From the NCBI GenBank assembly GCA_030141605.1, contig JAQGDQ010000053.1:677981-741980 (forward strand): a DNA stretch of 64,000 nt. Reading direction: 5' to 3'. Below, in pieces: positions 50,601 to 59,600 of the stretch. Below the pieces are notes generated by a model. The model was not told the origin of the DNA and made no database searches. It saw only the letters and a list, made by a program, of their open reading frames with translations. Origin of the DNA: Tubiluchus corallicola (Eukaryota; Priapulida; Priapulimorpha; Priapulimorphida; Tubiluchidae). Each line of letters opens with the position of its first letter. Position 1 is the first letter of the stretch. The position numbers were made by a program, and so were the translations under genes.

Positions 50601-53600
50601 CAAAGCAAATTTCAAATGTTGACTGTCGAAGTCGCTGTACATTGGGTTGCATGAGATTGTGGCCTGTGGAAGAATGTGTAGATGTTTTGCAGATGTGTAC
50701 AGCTGCCCCACCTACAGATGCATACTTGAAGCAAGCATTATTATCAGCACGAGCACTAATGAGCATTTATTATAAGGTAAATAAATATTAAGCTATAATT
50801 ATTATATTATTGTGGAGAATTAACATTACACAAAATTGCGTAAACCAAGATAATCAAGACAAAGATCAAGATCTGGGTCACACAACTTCCAAAATTCAGG
50901 CATTATGAACACCATAATTTTTATGACCATCTCAATTCCACATTAAATTGCATAACTTGTGCTTTTTTATGTGGTAAATAATATGAATTGTTAACAATCA
51001 TTGCAGTGGTATTAGTGATGATTTTGTATCAGATAGCTAGCCAATTGTTCTTTGTTTAAAGAAAAATAAATGTCGAGATTTCGAGATTAAGACCAGTGTG
51101 AGAAAGACCAAGACCATGCACCTGTAAAAAAGCTGCTCCTAGAGAAAGACCAAAAAAAACAATATCAACAAAAATTTAAAATGAAACCAGGGCCAGCAAT
51201 AAAATGTTATACTGGTTTCAAGAGGCACATTTTTGACTTTAGAGCTGCATTTACTTTCCTACATTGACAAATTTATTGATTTTTCATGCTCATTTACTTT
51301 ATTACATAGGTGATGGAATGTGCCACACTGAGTTATGGTAATACAAGGCCCAGGTCAGCGAGTGACACGATTACTCAGTTTGAAACTTATGACTATTGGA
51401 CATTTACGGCATCTGAATCATTACGTTGTCCTGAGCAAGTGCTCGAGCCTTTACTCACGTAAGATTGGCACTTCCTATTTGCAAAATTAATATACTATTT
51501 CATGATAGTTTTCAATACTGGCATTAACTGTTAAAAGAGACAATATTTTAAACTGGCATAAGATTGTGATATCGTATAGCATGTAATTTTTTGTAATTTG
51601 AAGTTTGAAAGTGGTGAACTTCAGTAAATTGGACATTCACAAACTATAAAATCTATCGAAAACAAAAACTAAGCAGAAAGCTTTTTCATTTTTGCATCCT
51701 TTTTATTGTCTGGTTTTTATTTGGTTGTATTTTTAATGTATTTTTCTGCAGTTGTAATGAATACAATACTTGTCGTGTCTGGGCAAAATTGCATAATGTA
51801 CCACTTTCGGTAAGACAAACTATAGAAATAAGACATGTGCATTATCTCTTGGAAAGAGAAGGGGATGTTTCTGCGGCTTATCAGGTAACGTTCATTTTCT
51901 ATCAGCTTTTTTCATTCAAATTCCTGAGCATTCTAAAATAACCACCAACAACTAAAATTTTTGCACAACTTCTGTAGTAAATGCTCTTGTTGTTAGAGTA
52001 TACCTATGCTTGTTACTTGAACAACTGTCCAACACAGCATGCATTCAGTTCTGTCAGCTTTTTATTATTATGATATAAAGCAAAGTATTTCTGAATGCTA
52101 GATTAATATAGTTGATTCCAAGATCCACATAGTGTTCATATTTTATATTGGATCATTTCACCCATCTTACATTATTAAACTCATAATTGAATGTGTCATC
52201 ATTGTATGTCCACTACGCCTATTGTAGTCTAAACATTGGGAATTCTAAAATAGGTGCCCTTACGATAAGTAGATACAGCAGTAATCCAACAAAAACTAGA
52301 CACTGCTAAGCCAGTGGCTTGTCAGCACCACCTCGGCCCTTGAAATGCAGTACCACATGGAATGTTAATGCACCCAGCAAGCTACGTACATTCAGCGAAC
52401 TGTGGAAATATATAATAAATATATTTTCGAAAACGAACATCTTGCATACAACGAAGCTATATTGTTTGCATATGCTTCTGTTTCATGGAAATTAACTTGA
52501 TGTTGTGAACCTGTGTAAAATAAATTCTTTCATGTTAAGGAGTTAAGCTAAATTATCTGTGTATGTTTCATTGGAATAAACTTGGTGCTTAATATGGAAT
52601 TATGTGTAGCACTAGTTATTGTTATAGGTACTGCGAGACGTCCCCAATTCAGAATTGTGTTTGTCTATTTGCACTGCGCTGCTGCATGAGTTAGAAGATT
52701 ACAAGCACATTCTGACTATTTGTCAATTTATACTGCAAAACCTTCACAAGGTTTTGAGAAAAGAGGAAATCTTAAACATGGAAAACATCCGACTCAGTGC
52801 TAAAGTAAGAACCTTTTGTAGCATCAGTTTTAAAAGTAAGCGATTTCGTTATTTATGATCATTTTTGCGTGCGTACTCTACCGTAATGCAATTTATTAAC
52901 ACAGCTTTGCCAAACCTGTATATGGAAATACTGGTTAACACTAATTTGAATAAATGGAACTTTTTAGTGACTGATTAAGAATAAATGGAACTTTTTAGTG
53001 ACTGTTTAAGTGGATGAATGGGCAATTGAACAACGAATGAACAAACAAGTAAACAAATGAACAAATTAAAATGAACAGATGAACAATATACAATATTGTA
53101 TTGAATTTGTTTAGTCAATATTTATACATAAATTAAAACGTTGTTTTTATATCTTTGCATATGTATGTCTGGTTTGTTACCAGTTTTTAATTTGGTGACT
53201 GCAATTTTCTAATAAGTCTATTAGTTATTATGGTAGTGCTTCTAGAAGCCTGATTTAGCATATAAATGTGATGTGACTGTTTTCCTAACTAAAAGTAGAT
53301 AGTTTTACTAAACTTAGTAGAACACAGCATCAGTGACAAATTTAAATGCTTGATTTATTGCTGCAGGCTATGCTACAGCTACCAGATTCACTACACCGGG
53401 AATATCATTTCTTGCTGTCTTGTCCAAACTTATTGATAGAACAACTGCTGATGGATTTTAAGGTACATTGCTTATGTTAATTAATGGTGAAGAGACCCCA
53501 CACCTGTAATCTATGGTGATGGAGTGTTGGATTGTAAGTTAGATTCCTAGTCCTAGTTTTTTCTATTTTTTTCGTTTAATTTTGTCTTCTGTAGATAAAC

Positions 53601-56600
53601 CTTAATCTATGATAGCAGGAAGCTTGCATTGAGAATGTATATTGTTTCTTTATCATGATTTTGGTGTGCTTCTGCATTTTGAATCATTTAAAATAAATTG
53701 TTGAATAAATTTTAAATGTCATCCATGACAAGTGATTAGTAATGCTTCTCATATAGCTCTTTACTAAACATCTCTAGTCTTAATGTATTTAAGAATGCGG
53801 CATAAATGTCATACATGACAAGTGATTAGTAATGCTTGTCATATAGCTCTTTACTAAACATCTCTAGTCTTAATGTGTTTAAGAATACACTTAAGAAAGT
53901 GTATCAGACGTAAACACATTCTTATGTAGTTTGTTGTTGCAATTAAAGTACTCTAATTTTTCTTATCTTATAGGTTGAATTTGTCAGTAAGATCTATTCA
54001 GAGTGGATGAAATCTGAAGATGAAGATCATTTAACAAGTCTAGGAGTTGGCATGAAGTGGTTTGGTGATCTGCTATTCTTTTATGCATCTAAAGCCTTAG
54101 AGTTTCCAGTGTCTAGTGCTATGAATTCATCTGTTTCGTCAGATGGAGGCCGGTCATTTTCTGAGACAATGCAAACTGAAAAACTGCGCTCACATGCAAT
54201 GACAAAATCTGTTTCTGCAGAATGCTTACCATTTGCTAACAAGCACCACCGTAAGTGTGAAGCCAGTTCATGAATGACCCTTTAATCTCTAAATAAATAA
54301 ATGACCGTGAATGACTCTATATATAAACCTGTGTTTGCAACCATAGATCATTTTTGACATATAGAAATGTCTAATTTCATCATGAGGAGTCTGTATTTGC
54401 ATTGTAGTATTCATTAAGGATTCATTTTATACATTTGAAAATGTGAAATGTAATTGATTATTGTGCTTCAAACAGCTAAATGCTTTTATAATTATTGCTT
54501 ATTATAGTTCTCAAAAATGAGTTTGACAGACAATGAGTCGTCCGCATTTACAGTCACTTTCGAGTGCTTTGCTTTATCTATCTGTTGTACCTGTCCGAAT
54601 AAACGTTTGTTTATTAAAATTAATGCAGCAGAATTGTGCAGTGATTCATCAAATAATTTATTGTCCGTATTTTTTTCTTATTTAAGCTAAGCTTTTTTCT
54701 TTAGTGGATAAAAGTAAAAAAGCATAAATTATAACTATTAATTTTTTATTAGGAAGAGGTCAATCAGGGAGTTTTAGTCGTTTTTCTTTGAAAAGGAGTT
54801 GCAGTTCAGGACAGTTTGTTATACCCCTTGAACCGCCTACAATTGAGAATTGGGTGCCAGATAAGAGCGTCATAAATTGTATGGTCTGCAAGATAGAACA
54901 TTTTAGCATGGTATGTAATGCCGGTATGCACATTAACTCGAATTTTCTTTTGCTGTCAGCTCAGAAACTATGGATGAGTGCGATTATGGTGTCGCTATCA
55001 AAATTATTTGTATCTCTATTTGTATTTGTTATTTGTATTTCTTTTTGTGGTACTTTGTTCTCTTGGTAAAGGTATTTCCAATTTGCTTTGGTTTGTAAGC
55101 AGAACTGGAAGTAAAAAAGGAAGGAGGTGCTTGTAAACAATGCTTATGAATTTATAGGCTGTATGGATGTGGTGCTAGCTATAATTTGCTAAATTCATAG
55201 CATATTGTATGCACCTGCATGTTCTCCAATGTGCCGATTGTTTTTATCCAATTGAAAATTGTGTAGCAAGCCAAGTATTTAGTGTATCCGCTGCATAATC
55301 TGCATTTTGATGATCTTATAATGGCACATAGCAGTTAAGTATAAGTAAAAAACAGTTTTCACGTCATGTATAATTCACAAATGAAAGTTCTGTATCAACA
55401 TGACTGCTTCTTACATGTCTGATGACATGTGAATCAGCATAATTGATCACTTTACTATAATTAACATTCTGTGTCCTATTGGTTTTACATATTTATAGCT
55501 CTTTTCAAGTCTGCAATTTCTCCATGTTTTTTGTAGTTTAACAGACGTCACCACTGCAGAAGGTGTGGAAGAGTTGTGTGCTGGTCATGCTCAAAGCGCC
55601 GTGCAATTGTTAAAGGATTTGGTTCTTCACCAGTTCGTATTTGTGATGAATGTCATGAGTTTCATGAAAGGTGATTGCTAATGTGAATACCTTGCCATTA
55701 CATACTTGTTGCTAACTCCAATAAAAACTTTGATATTGTTAAAATATTTTTAACTGCAACTGCAGATGTCGGTTAAATTTTCGTGAGCATTGTTTTCTTT
55801 ATAACATTATTGCAATTACCACTATTGTCATCATTATCTTTCTCCTCCTGCTTATTTGTCATCTCTGTCACATCATTGATATCATTATCCTTGTCATTGT
55901 CATCGTCGCCACAATCATCATGACAGTGCACTTACTCAGTATGCTCTTGATAGATGTGGAGAAAACTTTTCTAAAATGCTTATATCAGTGCATCAAGAAA
56001 GTAATGTACAGTATGTCCTCATGTAACGACACAAATGAGTTCCAGCAAAATGCGGCGTTAAGACAAAGCCATCACTTCCGTAGAAAGTAATGTAAAAGAA
56101 CTGAAATACGTTCCAGAGGCAAAAATCAGTGCTGCTTAAATCATGTAAATTACGTGTTTCTACTGATTAATTTCTTTCTGCTTGCTTGAAATCACCTTTA
56201 TATCTTACTGCTAGCGGTTTCTCTTTCGTTAACATTTCAGTGCAGCTGTTAAACAATGAAGACTGCAGCACAGTCAAAGCCAAGCATTGGGTCACAATGA
56301 GAATTTTATATCTGGTTAAGTCTGGTTACTAGAGCAATGGGTTGGAGGCAAAATTCCTTACTCCTGTTTCTAGCTTGATACAAATGGCTATTGTGGTCAG
56401 TCTGGAAGCAAAAAACGTATACTTGTATAATAATTGCACTGTTTACGTTACTAGTGCATTTTTAGAATAGGATAACACAATATGTACTATTTTAATGCAT
56501 CAAATTAGGTAAAAATGTGTTGATAAAATAAAAATTGGCTTCAAGCAAAATAAAAAACTCGTTGCTAAAACAAAACATCACTAAACGTGGAGTCGTTAAA

Positions 56601-59600
56601 CAAGGACTTACTGTACATATTTATATTTAACGTAAATTATAGTGTGCTTGTCAGTTTTGTCGCTAAATTAAGTTACTGGTCACTGTACGCCCGATATTTA
56701 GATGCATAGATAATAACACGATCCTAAAAAATACTAAATATTTCCGTGAGTATATGAAATAAATTGTTTTTTGTGTCACCAGACTGATGGCAATTTTGAC
56801 CAACTTCGGAAACCAAAATCTTCAACTCATAAAACGTACAAGGTGAATGTGATAATAGTCAATGTTGACTGGTAAATACACAGGTCGTACAACATATTTC
56901 GTCAGGTTTCCAGTTTACCATGCTACACTTTTTTCCAGAAAAATGTTTGTGGTTCATTAATTCAGAAAAAGACAAAAAACAAACGTTGGTTAACCTGTTA
57001 TGATGCAAAAGTCAATTTGAACCTTTGTTCAAAACTATGTTTGAACATATGCATATAAACCACTTGTTCTCTATAGGAATGAAATGATTGTTTTGTACAA
57101 TAACGTTATTTAGAAGACTTGGTGGTTATTTTATGTTGATTTGGAGTTTGGCAGCTAAGTGACCAGCATTGGGGTCGTAATAGTGAAATAACCTGTTTTC
57201 CGTGCCGACAGTTCTAAGAATACATAGTTTTGGAAATAACTAGGCTATGCTATGGTGCATCCTATGTCGAAGCCAAATGTTCAAAAAACAATGAAGTTAT
57301 TAATAAAGTCATCGAGTGACATTATGTTTCTGAAATGACATTTACCATGATGTGCTTCCCAGCAAAAAGATTGTGAAGTAGGTGAATTTACTGATTTGCA
57401 GGAGTGTGACTGAATAAATTGCGAGCATAGCATGAAAAACAACACATTTTAGTCATTCATCGTCACACTTGAGAGACTGCTAATGCTATCTACCCACTAA
57501 TATTCAATAATGTGCATTCCATTCAGTTTCGCTTGAAACTGAACAAACGTTATGTTGCACAAGGTGTGAATTGTTACTTGCCATTATCTATTGTCATTCA
57601 CTATCTCTAGGTTGCAACAACCAAGTGTTCAGATGGCTGTAGATGTGGAACGCATTCGTAGTACTTTAGCTGCAACGACTGCACCAGTACTACCATCGCA
57701 GGAGGAATCACTCCACCATCTGCCAGATGTCATTATGGTACAGAGTCCAATGCAAGAAACATCATCTGTGGATTTTCATGGAAAGCTATCATCAAACCTA
57801 CAACAAAACAAATTTACACGAGAACGTTTTTATTATGAGCAGGTTAGGCAAACTTTTCATAATTTATTAGAATAAAGGCAGTTGAATATTTATTTTTCTT
57901 GTAAAAAGGCATGACAATGCTAAGTTTACAGTGAGAAGACCAGGCATTTTATCCAAGTTTGCAAATATTTAAGCTTGCATTTTTTCTAAAATGCTCAAAT
58001 GAACTTTAGATGTAGAATTAAATGAAAATATTGCCCATTAACGGGCCTTTATGTTTCTTTTTAAAACTACTGTTCTATGAGATTGTAGTGTAATTTGCTT
58101 GTATGTTTAACAAGTTTATACAATGATGAGAAAACAAGTATGTACAATATACTAGGATAAGTATGTCTGTATGTGAGCAAAATCTGTTTTATATTAAATT
58201 AGATATTTGTGATATATTTGCAGGCACCCAGCACAAACTTGTGTATATCCATATTAGACTTGCACAGTAATCGCGCTGCTTGTGGTTGTTACATGCTCAA
58301 GCTCTGTGATCAACTTTCCAAGCTATTGTTGCCTATTGCTCCGGGCATACCAAACCCTGAAGTAGACTACATTCTCACAATTAGGTATGTTGTGCTTCTT
58401 TCTTACTTGAAACTGACTTAACTACTATCAGTGTCTGGTACACAATACATGAATGAAATGCACGAACTACTGTAACACACGTATGGAACATACGGAATTT
58501 TAGGCATTTGCAATGTGACAGGAATGAAATGAAGAAAAATTTGAAAAAATAACGAAAATACATGGAAACCAGCAGTAACAAATTCTTATGTGTTAAATAG
58601 GTAATAATAATTAAAATTAGAGTATTCTTCTATCTACACACTTGACAGGAAGCCTCTAAATAGCTAATTAGACGGTAAATACAAAAATGTGTCTCGTGCA
58701 CAGCTAACAGAAACGTGATGCCGTCTAGTGGTCAAACAAATCACAAGGTGAATGTATGTGGAACGTAATATTTGAAAGTGGCACTTTAAAAAGACAAACT
58801 CTTTTACATATGTTGAACAAGAATTAATGAAAAACTCATTGAACCATTTATTGCCATTCACGTTTTACAGTTCTGTTTATTAGGCATTTCTCTAGTTTGT
58901 TACTCAGTAAGTAAAAATTATACCTAAATATCCACTAATACAAGTAGTCGTACACTTACGACCTATGCACTTACGAATGTTCGACTTTAAGATCCGACCA
59001 CTACTTAATTATTTAATTATGCAAAACCGACTATAAGTCTTACTTCCCTTTATTTTTTTTAAACAAATTAACTTTAAATCACTATCTGTTTCAATAAATT
59101 TATCATAAGTGCCATGCTTAATGCACGTTCACACGCATCGTCTTGCATATAAGGACGCACCACTTGAATATACGGGTCCAACTTATGACCAATCTGCTGA
59201 AACCGATGTGGTCGTAACTTGACATTACCTGTAGTGTCAAATGCAACTAATTTTTTTTTGGATATTTGCAAAAATAAAACAACATAGCATAAATATTAGC
59301 AAGAAGTGCAGTTGCTCTTGCAAAGAAACTTTCACTTAAATCATTTTTTTATAATTGACTGCATACTTTCGGTGATATGATTAGCAACACTTCTATATTA
59401 GCACACGACTTACGAGAAAGATTTATATTTCTTTTGCCAAAGTAGATGTGAATATTTATAGATGCTGAAGAAATTATATGATAATACATGTAGATGCAGC
59501 AAAAATAAATGTAGACTAAAGGTAGATGAGGAATTTATAATGTTCCAGTCACTGACTACTGTGGAGATTGAAAATTGATTTGCAGGGCCTGTTTATATTG

